From positions 11,521 to 75,520 of the forward strand of contig NZ_JBKBQG010000022.1 in the NCBI RefSeq assembly GCF_046292825.1: DNA of 64,000 nucleotides. The letters run 5' to 3'. This document shows positions 33,379 through 42,264 of this stretch, in pieces. Within the stretch, counting starts at the first letter, position 1; every line of letters begins with the position of its first letter. The notes below the pieces were generated by a model. It worked only from the letters and a program-made list of their open reading frames with translations. It ran no database searches and had not been told where the DNA came from. This stretch comes from Salinarimonas sp046292825 (GTDB taxonomy: Bacteria; Pseudomonadota; Alphaproteobacteria; Rhizobiales; Beijerinckiaceae). The position numbers were made by a program, and so were the translations under genes.

Positions 33379-35322
33379 ATGGAATGGTGGATCATGCCCT
33401 GGGATGACAATCTCGACCCACAAAGTCCTGCTTACATGATCGCATCGGAAACAAACGACAACATTCGGGTTGTTGCGGGTCCGGGAACAGGCAAATCTTT
33501 CGCGATGAAGCGCAGGGTCGCGAGGCTTCTTGAGTCTGGCGTTGCGGCTCAGCAGATCCTTCCGGTCACTTTCACTCGCGTAGCGGCGGGCGATTTGCAA
33601 CGCGAATTAGGTGGAATGGACGTTCCTGGAAGTCGAGACATCGTAGCCTACACGCTTCATAGCCTTGCATTTCGTATCCTGGCTAGAAATCACGTCCTCC
33701 AGCAGTTGAACCGAGAGCCTCGACCGTTAAACGAATTCGAGCTTGAGCCATTTTATGAAGATCTTCGGCAGCGAGGGCGGGGCAAGGAAAAGTTGAAAAA
33801 ACTGAAGGCGGCTTATGAGGCCGCTTGGGCTCGCCTACAGGTCGAGGAGCCTGGGTATGTTGCTGATGCGGACGATCGGGAATTTGAACGGGATCTACTG
33901 AGTTGGATGCGTTTCCATAGGAGCATGCTGATCGGTGAGGTCATACCTCACCTTTACGTATATTTGCGAGACAACCCGATTGCAGCGGAACGTAGGGAAT
34001 TTCCGTATATTTTGGTTGACGAGTACCAAGACTTAAATAAGGTTGAGCAATCTGTTATTGACTTGCTTTCAGAGCAGGGTGAGGTATGTATTGTCGGTGA
34101 TGACGATCAATCAATTTACAGTTTCAAGCACGCGCATCCCAATGGTATACGTGATTGGGTGGTGCAGAGACCAAATGTTGCAGATCTCACGCTTTCCGAA
34201 TGCCGACGCTGTCCGGTTCGCGTGACACATATGGCAAATAGTCTTATATTGAATAACAACAATCGACCAGTCGTGCGCGAACTAATACCACGTGCACAGA
34301 ATGGCGATGGCGTTGTCAGCATTCGGCAATATCAAAGCCTTGAAGATGAAGTAAACGGAATAGCGCAGATCGTTATCGACGAAATTCAATCTGGAGTTCC
34401 AGAAGGCGACATATTGATACTAACTCCGCGACGCGCCATCGGTATGATGATTTGCAATCGACTTAGAGAATCGAACGTTAATGTTCGATCCTATGTTTCT
34501 GAAAGCGAAATTGACGAGCGAGAAGTCCAGAGACAACTAGCTCTGCTTAAGCTTCATATCGATCGTGATGACCGTGTAGCTTTGCGTTGGCTTCTTGGGT
34601 ATGGAAGCCCAACGTGGCGCTCTGGGGCATATGCTCGCGTGAGAGAAATTTGCGAAGCAGAAAATGTTACTCCATACAATCTCATGGTCAGTCTCTCCAA
34701 CAGAACGCGGAATTTACCAAACTGTCGTGACCTGATTCAAGCGTTCGATCAGATCACTGAAGAACTAGCGCTAATGGAAGGCCTGCCTGAGCTAGCTCAG
34801 TTGATAGATTACGTGTTCCCTGAGGCAGAGCTGGCATACGAGGAAATTCGGAACTTGGCCTCCGATGTTTTGGCTACCGTGAATGAGAATAATCCAGCTG
34901 AATTCCTTAGGGAGCTTGTTCTTTCAATAGCTAAGCCTGAGCCTCCTGAAGAGGTTGACGAAGTTCGTGTTATGTCCCTTCACAAAAGTAAGGGCTTAAG
35001 CTCTCCTGTTACCATTATCACTTCGTGCATTCAGGGATTGATGCCGAACTTAGGTGACCCGAATATGCCCGCGCATGCGGCTGCTGCGGCGCTTGAAGAG
35101 CAGCGCCGGCTGTTTTATGTCGCAATTACACGTGTGAAGGCTGATCCGAATAACGGAAAACCAGGCAAGTTATACATTACGTATCCCGCAAGTGTGCCGA
35201 CTGGCATCGCTCGGAGTGGTAATATAGCGATCTCTGTGTTTAGGCGAGGGCAAGCAGCCGTGTCTGGGAGCCAATTCATCAATGAACTTGGACCGTCCGC
35301 ACCACGGCCTGTACGCGGTTAA
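33379..35322 (+). CDS. UvrD/PcrA-like superfamily 1 helicase in an AT-rich foreign insert
   Basis: About 647 aa from ATG 33379 (ATG 33394 is equally possible). All SF1A motifs are present: I VVAGPGTGKSFAMK, Ia PVTFTRVAAGDL, II YILVDEYQDLNKVEQ, III VCIVGDDDQSIYSFK, IV LTLSECRRCP, V VRVMSLHKSKGLSSPV and VI EEQRRLFYVAITRV. So an active 3'-5' DNA helicase/translocase is expected. Base composition falls to near 50% GC with many A/T-ending codons, unlike every neighbour, which shows recent transfer. UvrD-like helicases of this size occur in defence and mobile elements (for example GajB of Gabija), but no GajA-like nuclease or other partner is present, so its role is open. Confidence 0.85.
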   Translation: MEWWIMPWDDNLDPQSPAYMIASETNDNIRVVAGPGTGKSFAMKRRVARLLESGVAAQQILPVTFTRVAAGDLQRELGGMDVPGSRDIVAYTLHSLAFRILARNHVLQQLNREPRPLNEFELEPFYEDLRQRGRGKEKLKKLKAAYEAAWARLQVEEPGYVADADDREFERDLLSWMRFHRSMLIGEVIPHLYVYLRDNPIAAERREFPYILVDEYQDLNKVEQSVIDLLSEQGEVCIVGDDDQSIYSFKHAHPNGIRDWVVQRPNVADLTLSECRRCPVRVTHMANSLILNNNNRPVVRELIPRAQNGDGVVSIRQYQSLEDEVNGIAQIVIDEIQSGVPEGDILILTPRRAIGMMICNRLRESNVNVRSYVSESEIDEREVQRQLALLKLHIDRDDRVALRWLLGYGSPTWRSGAYARVREICEAENVTPYNLMVSLSNRTRNLPNCRDLIQAFDQITEELALMEGLPELAQLIDYVFPEAELAYEEIRNLASDVLATVNENNPAEFLRELVLSIAKPEPPEEVDEVRVMSLHKSKGLSSPVTIITSCIQGLMPNLGDPNMPAHAAAAALEEQRRLFYVAITRVKADPNNGKPGKLYITYPASVPTGIARSGNIAISVFRRGQAAVSGSQFINELGPSAPRPVRG

Positions 35323-35403
35323 GGGGCGTCGGGCGGAGGATGGGGCTCCGGGGCTGCGGCGGGGTGGGTGATTTGGTCTCGACCCGTGCGCCCTCACCCC
35401 CGG

Positions 35404-35427
35404 CCCCTCTCCCGTTCGGGAGAGGGG
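35404..35427. repeat. Short perfect hairpin, type C repeat
   Basis: CCCCTCTCCC-GTTC-GGGAGAGGGG-type hairpin directly after the XRE gene stop (35431, minus strand). The same hairpin occurs twice at 48572-48707. It could end transcription or protect the 3' end of the XRE mRNA, but has no T-tract. Confidence 0.7.
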
Positions 35428-35430
35428 AGA

Positions 35431-35679
35431 TCACCCCCTCCGCCTCACCCCTTCCCCCCCACCATCCCCCTTCATCAAAAACACCACCCCCTCCCGCTCG
35501 AACGCCTCCCGAATTGCCGCCACCGTCCGCGCATAGCCCTTCAACGGCCCCGGATCGCGCTCCAACCTCACCACGGTCGGATGCGACACCCCGGACTTGT
35601 CGGCCAGATCCTTCTGTTCCCAGCGCAGGAGGGCGCGGGCGGCGCGGACTTGTTCGGCGGTGATGCGGGGTTCAGCCAT
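35431..35679 (-). CDS. Small XRE-family helix-turn-helix regulator
   Basis: 82 aa with one Cro/C1-type HTH: ITAEQVRAARALLRWEQKDLA, then KSGVSHPTVVRLERDPGPL (recognition helix around SHPTVVRLE). The rest is short with a Gly/Arg tail. Divergent from the unknown gene at 35773 with a sigma70-like promoter between them, so it probably represses that gene and itself. Confidence 0.8.
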   Translation of the reverse strand: MAEPRITAEQVRAARALLRWEQKDLADKSGVSHPTVVRLERDPGPLKGYARTVAAIREAFEREGVVFLMKGDGGGEGVRRRG

Positions 35680-35694
35680 GGGGTGGGGCGCGAA

Positions 35695-35748
35695 GTTGAT
35701 AATTCATTTGTTGACTCGGGCCGCGAAGTCGCGTATTCAGTGATCAAC
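35695..35748 (+). promoter_or_regulatory. Promoter and flanking dyad of the gene at 35773
   Basis: TTGACT (35711-35716) and TATTCA (35734-35739) are separated by 17 nt, a good sigma70-type promoter reading rightward. It is bracketed by GTTGAT (35695-35700) and ATCAAC (35743-35748), an inverted repeat that the neighbouring XRE regulator could bind. AGGAGG (35761-35766) is the ribosome-binding site for ATG 35773. Confidence 0.6.
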
Positions 35749-35772
35749 CTAGACGATTCCAGGAGGCCCGTC

Positions 35773-36192
35773 ATGTCGGACGACGCGCTCGCGTGTCCGC
35801 TCGCGAAACTATGCGCGGAGGCGGCTTTGCTCGTCGCGCGCAAGGACGCGGCGGATGCGGCGGGGTTGGCGGGGCGGGAGGGGGCTTCGTTCGCGCTCGA
35901 CGAGGTGTCGATGAGCCTCGACCACGTCGCCATGCGCGCCTCCGACCACGTGCCGCGCTCCGATCTCGGCGCGCTCTTCGCGCTCGCCTGCGCGGCGGGC
36001 GAGGTCGAGGCTTTGGCGCGGGCGAGCGAGCCGAGCGCCGACGCGATCCGCCGCCTGCGCCGCCACCTCTACGGCGCCGCCGCCCACCTCGCGCGCAAGA
36101 GCCCCCTCCCACCCCGCCTCGCCGCCTTCTGGCTCCCCCCCTGGCTCGACCCGCACGCGGCGTTACGGGGGGAGATCACCGGGGGCGGGTGA
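35773..36192 (+). CDS. Hypothetical protein
   Basis: 139 aa, not recognised. Mostly alpha-helical and soluble in appearance, with one Cys-containing start (ALACPLAKLCAEAALLVA), a central ALDEVSMSLDHVAMRASDH helix and a C-terminal WLPPWLDPHA block. It has a strong AGGAGG site and a clear promoter, and is divergent from a small XRE regulator, so it is a real gene likely under that regulator. Confidence 0.7.
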   Translation: MSDDALACPLAKLCAEAALLVARKDAADAAGLAGREGASFALDEVSMSLDHVAMRASDHVPRSDLGALFALACAAGEVEALARASEPSADAIRRLRRHLYGAAAHLARKSPLPPRLAAFWLPPWLDPHAALRGEITGGG

Positions 36193-36214
36193 GGAAGGCG
36201 CGCCCGTGTCCTTT

Positions 36215-36341
36215 CCCACAAGGGGGAAGGACAAGAGAGCGCGTCGCTCGGATCGGGTCGCCGGAGCGAGCGCGCATGCGCGCTCGGACCATTGTCGGGA
36301 GTCTGGGTTCCGGGCTCGCTTCGCGCCCCGGAATGACGGCG
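36215..36341. repeat. Degenerate type A intergenic repeat
   Basis: The gap 36193-36376 holds fragments of the dispersed repeats: a small TCCTTTCCC...GGGGGAAGGA hairpin, the GCATGCGCGCTCGGACCAT segment shared with the elements at 38278 and 41839, and a right end TTCCGGGCTCGCTTCGCGCCCCGGAATGAC-like arm. No gene is seen. Confidence 0.65.
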
Positions 36342-36376
36342 TCGAGGCAGGGCGCGCAGGCGAGCGCAAGCGCGCC

Positions 36377-36601
36377 TCACCCCTGGCCCGTCCCCCCGTC
36401 CGACGGCGCGAGCGTCTCCTTCGCCAGCGCGATCGCCTCGGCCAGCACCCGCTCGTCGCCGATATGGTTGGCGAGGATGAGAACGAGGCGGGTGTCGAGG
36501 GCGGCGGAGGTGGCGTCGTCGAGGCCGCGATGGGCTTCGACGAGCAGGCGGTAGGCGCGGTCCGGGTCGGGGAAGCGGGAGGTGGTGTCGAGCGCGCTCA
36601 C
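36377..36601 (-). CDS. DUF2783 family small protein
   Basis: 74 aa from GTG 36601, overlapping the FAD-monooxygenase stop (GTGA). The sequence FPDPDRAYRLLVEAHRGL followed by LDTRLVLILANHIGD matches the small helical DUF2783 family, whose genes usually follow aromatic-ring FAD monooxygenase genes as here. Role unknown, possibly a stabilising partner. Confidence 0.75.
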   Translation of the reverse strand: MSALDTTSRFPDPDRAYRLLVEAHRGLDDATSAALDTRLVLILANHIGDERVLAEAIALAKETLAPSDGGTGQG

Positions 36602-38211
36602 GGGGTTCCTCCGAGCATGCGGGCGGCGGCGGCGGCGAGATCGGCGGCGCTCGGCCGGCGGAAGCGGGCGGCGAGGTGCTGGTCGGGGCGAACGAGGCAG
36701 GCGCTGCCGGGGGTGAGGTCGAGGCGCTGCGCGAGGAGGCCCGCTTCGTCGCGCACGTCCTCGCCGATCACGAGCCGCGCCACGCCCGGCGGGGTCTCGA
36801 CGAGGTCGGCGCCGGCTCGCGCGAGGATCGCGGTCGGCGCGCCGCCGAGCGCCTCGAGCAGCCAGATCGCACGCCCGTCGCGATCGACGAGCGGCGCATC
36901 CGGCAATGGTCCCCCGAGCCGCGCGCTCCCGCCCCAATCGTCGCGATCGGGGGTGGTGAGCGGGGTGTCGGCATAGACGCTCGGCGTCGAGAGGCGGCCG
37001 GAATTGACCAGGCGCTTGCCGAACGCGGTCGTGCGCGCGAGCGCGAGCGCGGCATCGCGCAGCCGGGTCTCCTGGGGGCTGCGCGGCGCGATGAAATCGG
37101 TCGAGCGGGTGGAATGGCCGATATTCTCGTCGGCGGCGGCGACGCGCTCGCGCTCGTAGGTGTCGAGGAGGGCAGGGGGCGCCTCGCCGCGCACGACGCG
37201 GGCGAGCTTCCAGGCGAGGTTTTCGGCGTCCTGAATGCCGGAATTCGCCCCGCGCGCCCCGAAGGGCGAGACCTGATGGGCGGAATCGCCCGCAAAAATC
37301 ACCCGCCCGTGCAGGAAGCGCTCGAGCCGCCGACACTGGAAGGTGTAGACAGACACCCATTCGAGCGCGAAATCCGAGTGGCCGAGCATGGCCTCGATCC
37401 GCGGGATCACCCGCTCGGGCCGCTGCTCGGCGGCGGCGTCCGCCTCCGCGCCGAGCCCCAGATCGATGCGCCAGACGTCGTCGGGCTGCTTGTGGAGGAG
37501 CGCCGAGCGGCCGGGATGGAAGGGCGGGTCGAACCAGAACCAGCGCTCGGTGGGGAAGGCGCCGGTCATCTTGACGTCGGCGATGAGGAAGCGCTCCTCG
37601 AACACCTCGCCCATGAACTCGAGGCCGAGCATGGCGCGCGTCGGCGAGCGGGCGCCGTCGCAGGCGCAGACCCAGTCCGCGTCGAGGTCGTATGGGCCGT
37701 CCGGGGTCTCGATCGTGAGGCGCGCGCCGTCGTTGCGGGGCGCGATGGCGATCACCTTGTTGCGCCAGCGGATCTCGACATTCGCGTTCGCGAGCGCGGC
37801 CTCGACGAGATAATGCTCGAGGTAGTATTGCTGCAGGTTGACGAAGGCGGGCATCGCGTGGCCGCCCTCGGGCAGGAGGTCGAAGGAATAGAGCGCCTCC
37901 TCGCCCTGAAACACGCGGCCCACCTTCCAGGTGACGCCCTTCTCGAGGCATTTCGCGCCGATGCCGAGCCGATTGAGGATTTCCAGCGTGCGCTTGGCGT
38001 AGCAGATGCCGCGCGAGCCCTCGCCGATCCGGTCGGCATCGTCGAGGACGACGACCGGCACGCCGCGCTGCCCGAGATCGAGCGCGAGCGCGAGCCCGAC
38101 CGGCCCGGCGCCGATCACCACCACGGGTCGGCGGACGGGGGAGGGGGCGTCCTGGTCCGGCGAGCGGGCATAGGCGAATTGGTAGAGGGATTTGCGCGCG
38201 TTCGTGGACAT
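36598..38211 (-). CDS. FAD-dependent aromatic monooxygenase (MhpA/UbiH-like group A)
   Basis: 537 aa flavoprotein hydroxylase. Dinucleotide loop VVVIGAGPVGLALALDLG (about residues 30-47), the DG-type CACDGARSPTRAMLGL and the FAD-ribityl motif FAGDSAHQVSPFGARGANSG are all present. A C-terminal thioredoxin-like domain follows. It uses NAD(P)H and O2 to hydroxylate a phenolic ring. Its setting beside fumarylacetoacetase and homogentisate genes suggests it makes homogentisate or a similar dihydroxy acid from a hydroxyphenyl acid (inference). Confidence 0.83.
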   Translation of the reverse strand: MSTNARKSLYQFAYARSPDQDAPSPVRRPVVVIGAGPVGLALALDLGQRGVPVVVLDDADRIGEGSRGICYAKRTLEILNRLGIGAKCLEKGVTWKVGRVFQGEEALYSFDLLPEGGHAMPAFVNLQQYYLEHYLVEAALANANVEIRWRNKVIAIAPRNDGARLTIETPDGPYDLDADWVCACDGARSPTRAMLGLEFMGEVFEERFLIADVKMTGAFPTERWFWFDPPFHPGRSALLHKQPDDVWRIDLGLGAEADAAAEQRPERVIPRIEAMLGHSDFALEWVSVYTFQCRRLERFLHGRVIFAGDSAHQVSPFGARGANSGIQDAENLAWKLARVVRGEAPPALLDTYERERVAAADENIGHSTRSTDFIAPRSPQETRLRDAALALARTTAFGKRLVNSGRLSTPSVYADTPLTTPDRDDWGGSARLGGPLPDAPLVDRDGRAIWLLEALGGAPTAILARAGADLVETPPGVARLVIGEDVRDEAGLLAQRLDLTPGSACLVRPDQHLAARFRRPSAADLAAAAARMLGGTP

Positions 38212-38277
38212 GGCTCCTCACCTCGGTTCGTTTGTTTTTCTCGTTCCCCTGACATCTCGAAAACGTCTCTCAGGGTT

Positions 38278-38455
38278 GTCATCCCGGACGCCGAAGGCGA
38301 TCCGGGACCCATACGCCCGACGCATCAGTCGCAGCCTATAGGCTGCGTTTCGCCGACGAGCGACGCTGCACGCGCGAGACGCGAGCGCGGCATGCGCGCT
38401 CGGACGATCCTCGGAGTGTATGGGTCCCGGGTCCGCTTCGCGGCCCGGGATAACA
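38278..38455. repeat. Long intergenic inverted repeat, type A
   Basis: Left arm GTCATCCCGGACGCCGAAGG... and right arm ...CGCTTCGCGGCCCGGGATAAC, with inner GGGACCCATAC/GTATGGGTCCC match. It includes a perfect 16-bp palindrome GCAGCCTATAGGCTGC (38331-38346), found again at 42056-42071. It fills the gap between the MBL gene and the monooxygenase gene. Confidence 0.85.
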
Positions 38456-38483
38456 GCGCAACCCCCGAGCGAAAGGAGACGCT

Positions 38484-39434
38484 TCACCCCTGCAACGCCG
38501 CCCACATCTCGCGGTCGCGCTCGGCGGTCCAGATGGTGGGGTGGTCCACCCCGGACGCCTCGTCGTAGGCGCGGGCGACGTTGAAGGGTTGGCAGTGCTC
38601 GTAGATGGCGAAGGAGCCGAATTTGGGGTCCATGACCTCGCGTACGGCGGCGTAGGTGTCCTTCAGCGAGCGCCCGCGCGCCACCGAAAGCTCGGCCTGC
38701 GTGTAGAGCGTGCCGACGAAATCGCGCGTCATCGCGATCGCCTCGCGCACGGTCGCGCGGTCGGTGAGCGCGTCGCCGCGGCCGGGCACGAGGGCCTTCG
38801 GGTTCGCGTTGCGGATGGCGTCGAGCGTCGCCGGCCACTCGCGCAGATGGGCGTCGCCGCAATAGCAGGCCGAGTGGTACTCGACGAGATCGCCCGAGAA
38901 CATCACCTCGGAATCCGGCACCCAGGCGACGATGTCGCCGGCCGTGTGGCCCGCGCCGAGATGGTAGAGCTTCACCTCGCGGCTGCCGAGGAAGACGCTC
39001 ATCTCGTTCTCGAAGACGAGGTTCGGCCAGGTGAGGCCGGGGATCGATTCCGCGTCGCGGAAGAGGCGGGGGAAGCGCCCGTACTCGCTCTCCCAATCCT
39101 GCTGGCCGCGCTCCTCGATGAGCGCGAGCGTCAGATCCGAGGCGATGATGCCTTGCGCGGCGTAGGCCGACGCGCCCAGAACGCGCACCGCATGGTAGTG
39201 CGTGAGGACGACGTACTTGATCGGCTTGTCGGTCACGAGGCGCACGCGGGCGATCACGTCCGAGGCCATCTTGGGGGTGGCCTGCGCGTCGATCACCATG
39301 CAGCAATCGTCGCCGACGATGATCCCCGAATTCGGGTCTCCTTGAGCCGTATAGGCGTAGAGATCGGGGCCGATCTCGGCGAAGGTGACCTCTTTCTCGG
39401 CCGTGTCGCCGGTGGAGGCGAAGCTCTTCGACAT
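38484..39434 (-). CDS. MBL-fold protein with altered metal motif
   Basis: 316 aa metallo-beta-lactamase-fold protein. The signature reads LTHYHAVRVLGAS, so His79 and His81 are kept but the Asp-His of HxHxDH is Val-Arg. Other blocks are normal: LGAGHTAGDIV, FSGDLVEY, and a late His in IYEHCQPFN. At most one metal site is expected. It lies in the aromatic-acid operon between fumarylacetoacetase and the monooxygenase; ring-cleavage-product or thioester hydrolysis is possible but unproven. Confidence 0.78.
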   Translation of the reverse strand: MSKSFASTGDTAEKEVTFAEIGPDLYAYTAQGDPNSGIIVGDDCCMVIDAQATPKMASDVIARVRLVTDKPIKYVVLTHYHAVRVLGASAYAAQGIIASDLTLALIEERGQQDWESEYGRFPRLFRDAESIPGLTWPNLVFENEMSVFLGSREVKLYHLGAGHTAGDIVAWVPDSEVMFSGDLVEYHSACYCGDAHLREWPATLDAIRNANPKALVPGRGDALTDRATVREAIAMTRDFVGTLYTQAELSVARGRSLKDTYAAVREVMDPKFGSFAIYEHCQPFNVARAYDEASGVDHPTIWTAERDREMWAALQG

Positions 39435-39456
39435 GGACGTCTCCTACGTGATTTCA

Positions 39457-39601
39457 TCCCTCCCCGAAGGGGAGGGTGGACTTTCGAGGCGCGAGCCGAG
39501 AAAGGCCGGGTGGGGCCCGACGCGCCGAGGATCACCACCACCCGGGCCCCACCCGACCCCTTTCGCTTCGCTCAGGGGCCACCCTCCCCTACGGGGAGGG
39601 A
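39457..39601. repeat. Long intergenic inverted repeat, type B
   Basis: Ends are small hairpins (CCCTCCCCGAAGGGGAGGG and CCCTCCCCTACGGGGAGGG) and the body carries CGGGTGGGGCCCG opposite CGGGCCCCACCCG. The TAG stop of the fumarylacetoacetase gene (39589-39591, minus strand) lies inside the terminal hairpin. Two more copies are at 61382 and 61573. Confidence 0.88.
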
Positions 39602-40605
39602 GCTTTCGCCACTTTCTGCTCGATCGCGCCGAACAGCGAATGCCCGGCTTTGTCCTTCATCTCGATGCGCACCGTGGCGCCGAAGGCGAGGAAGGGGGTC
39701 TTGGGCTCGCCGTCGCGGATCGTCTCGACCATGCGCAACTCCGCGATGCAGGAATAGCCGAGCCCGCCTTCCGCGATCGGGCGCCCGGGCCCGCCGTCGG
39801 CATCGCGGTTGGACACGGTGCCCGAGCCGATGATCGTGCCGGCGGACAGAGGCCGCGTGCGCGCGGCGTGGGCGATCAGCCGGGGGAAGTCGAAGGTCAT
39901 GTCGACGCCCGCATCCGGCTTCCCGAAGGGCTTGCCGTCGACATAGGAGAGGAGCGGCAGGTGCAGCTTGCCGCCGTCCCAGGCGTCGCCGAGCTCGTCC
40001 GGCGTCAAGGCCACCGGCGAGAAGGCGGAGGAGGGTTTGGCCTGGAAGAAGCCGAAGCCCTTGGCGAGCTCGCCGGGGATCAGGTTTCGCAACGACACGT
40101 CGTTGACGAGCATCACGAGCCGGATCGCCGCGCGCGCCTCGTCCTCGCTCGCGCCCATCGGCACGTCGCCGACGACCACCGCGATCTCGGCCTCGAAATC
40201 GATGCCGAAGGCCTCGTCCGCCATGACGATATCGTCGCGCGGGCCCAAGAAGGCGTCCGAGCCGCCCTGATACATCAAGGGGTCGGTCCAGAAGCTCTCG
40301 GGCATCTCGGCGCCGCGCGCCTTCCGCACGAGCTCGACATGGTTCACGTAGGCCGAGCCGTCCGCCCATTGATAGGCGCGCGGCAACGGCGAGGCGCAAT
40401 CGTGCTCGTGGAAGCGGAAGGAGGGCACCGCGCCGTGCTCGAGCCCCTCCGCGAGATCGGCGAGGCGCGGCCCGAGCCGCTCCCAATCGTCGAGCGCGCC
40501 CTGCAGCGTCGAGACGACGGGAAAGGCGTCGGTCGCGTGCGTGAGATCACGGGAGACGACGACGAGCCGCCCGTCGCGGCCGTGCTTCAGCGATGCTAAT
40601 TTCAT
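39589..40605 (-). CDS. Fumarylacetoacetase, bacterial short form
   Basis: 338 aa. An N-terminal FAH_N_2-type domain (MKLASLKHGRDGRLVVVSRD...LPRAYQWADGSAYVNH) precedes the FAA-hydrolase fold with metal acids in GIDFEAEIAVVVGDVP and MLVNDVSLRNLIP, plus GTIIGSGTVSN. It hydrolyses fumarylacetoacetate to fumarate and acetoacetate, the last step of homogentisate breakdown; the other steps are encoded at 42265-46066. The last residues (APSP) and stop come from the type B repeat. Confidence 0.88.
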   Translation of the reverse strand: MKLASLKHGRDGRLVVVSRDLTHATDAFPVVSTLQGALDDWERLGPRLADLAEGLEHGAVPSFRFHEHDCASPLPRAYQWADGSAYVNHVELVRKARGAEMPESFWTDPLMYQGGSDAFLGPRDDIVMADEAFGIDFEAEIAVVVGDVPMGASEDEARAAIRLVMLVNDVSLRNLIPGELAKGFGFFQAKPSSAFSPVALTPDELGDAWDGGKLHLPLLSYVDGKPFGKPDAGVDMTFDFPRLIAHAARTRPLSAGTIIGSGTVSNRDADGGPGRPIAEGGLGYSCIAELRMVETIRDGEPKTPFLAFGATVRIEMKDKAGHSLFGAIEQKVAKAPSP

Positions 40606-40673
40606 GGCGTGCCTGCACCTTTTCGTGCTTGTGTGCGGGGGACGGAAACGTCGTCAGAAGGGACTGGAAGAAG

Positions 40674-41789
<1,116 letters not shown>

Positions 41790-41838
41790 GGGAAGGGCGG
41801 GCTCCTTCTCCACGGAGCGCGTCAAAACTCCGAAGGCT

Positions 41839-42124
41839 GTCATCCCGGGCCGCGAAGCGGACCCGGGACCCATAAGCTCGACGATGGTCCGAGCGCGCAT
41901 GCCGCGCTCGCTCCGCGACCGTGCAGGAGCGTCGTTCTCCTCGACGCTGTCGTCCCTGGCCGCGAAGCGGACCCGGGACCCATACGCGCGACGATCGTTC
42001 GAGCGCGCATGCCGCGCTCGCTGCGCGACGTTGCAGCGGCGCTCGTCGGAGAAACGCAGCCTATAGGCTGCGACTGAAGCGTCGTGGGTCTGGGTCCCGG
42101 ATCGCCTTCGGCGTCCGGGATGAC
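41839..42124. repeat. Compound type A intergenic repeat (gap 41790-42264)
   Basis: The 475-nt gap has no gene. It starts GTCATCCCGGGCCGCGAAGC, repeats that roughly 90-nt unit at about 41951-42040, includes the palindrome GCAGCCTATAGGCTGC (42056-42071) and ends with the opposite arm GCCTTCGGCGTCCGGGATGAC. The left and right arms are the two arm types of the element at 38278, in swapped order. A weaker TCTTCCGGCCGGGAAAGGGG hairpin follows near 42190. Confidence 0.85.
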
Positions 42125-42264
42125 AGCCCCGAGAGAGATTGCCAGACCCCGAGGGGAAGGAGAGGGCGCGTGCGTCGTCGACCTCCGTCCCTCTTCCGGC
42201 CGGGAAAGGGGAGGTCCGCTCGGCGACCATGTCCGCCCACGCGCGCATCGGGGGAGGGCGCGCC

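Noticed and set aside
33254..33439. Small 61-aa frame before the helicase as an antitoxin or partner gene
   Set aside because: It overlaps the helicase start region, has no ribosome-binding site and starts in the G-run; no family is recognised.
33379..35322. Gabija system based on the GajB-like helicase
   Set aside because: No GajA-like OLD/TOPRIM nuclease is found on either side; the upstream gene is malic enzyme and the downstream gene an XRE regulator.
41839..42124. CRISPR array or tandem repeat gene in the repeat-rich gap
   Set aside because: Units are long imperfect palindromes with no regular spacers and match dispersed intergenic elements elsewhere in the window.
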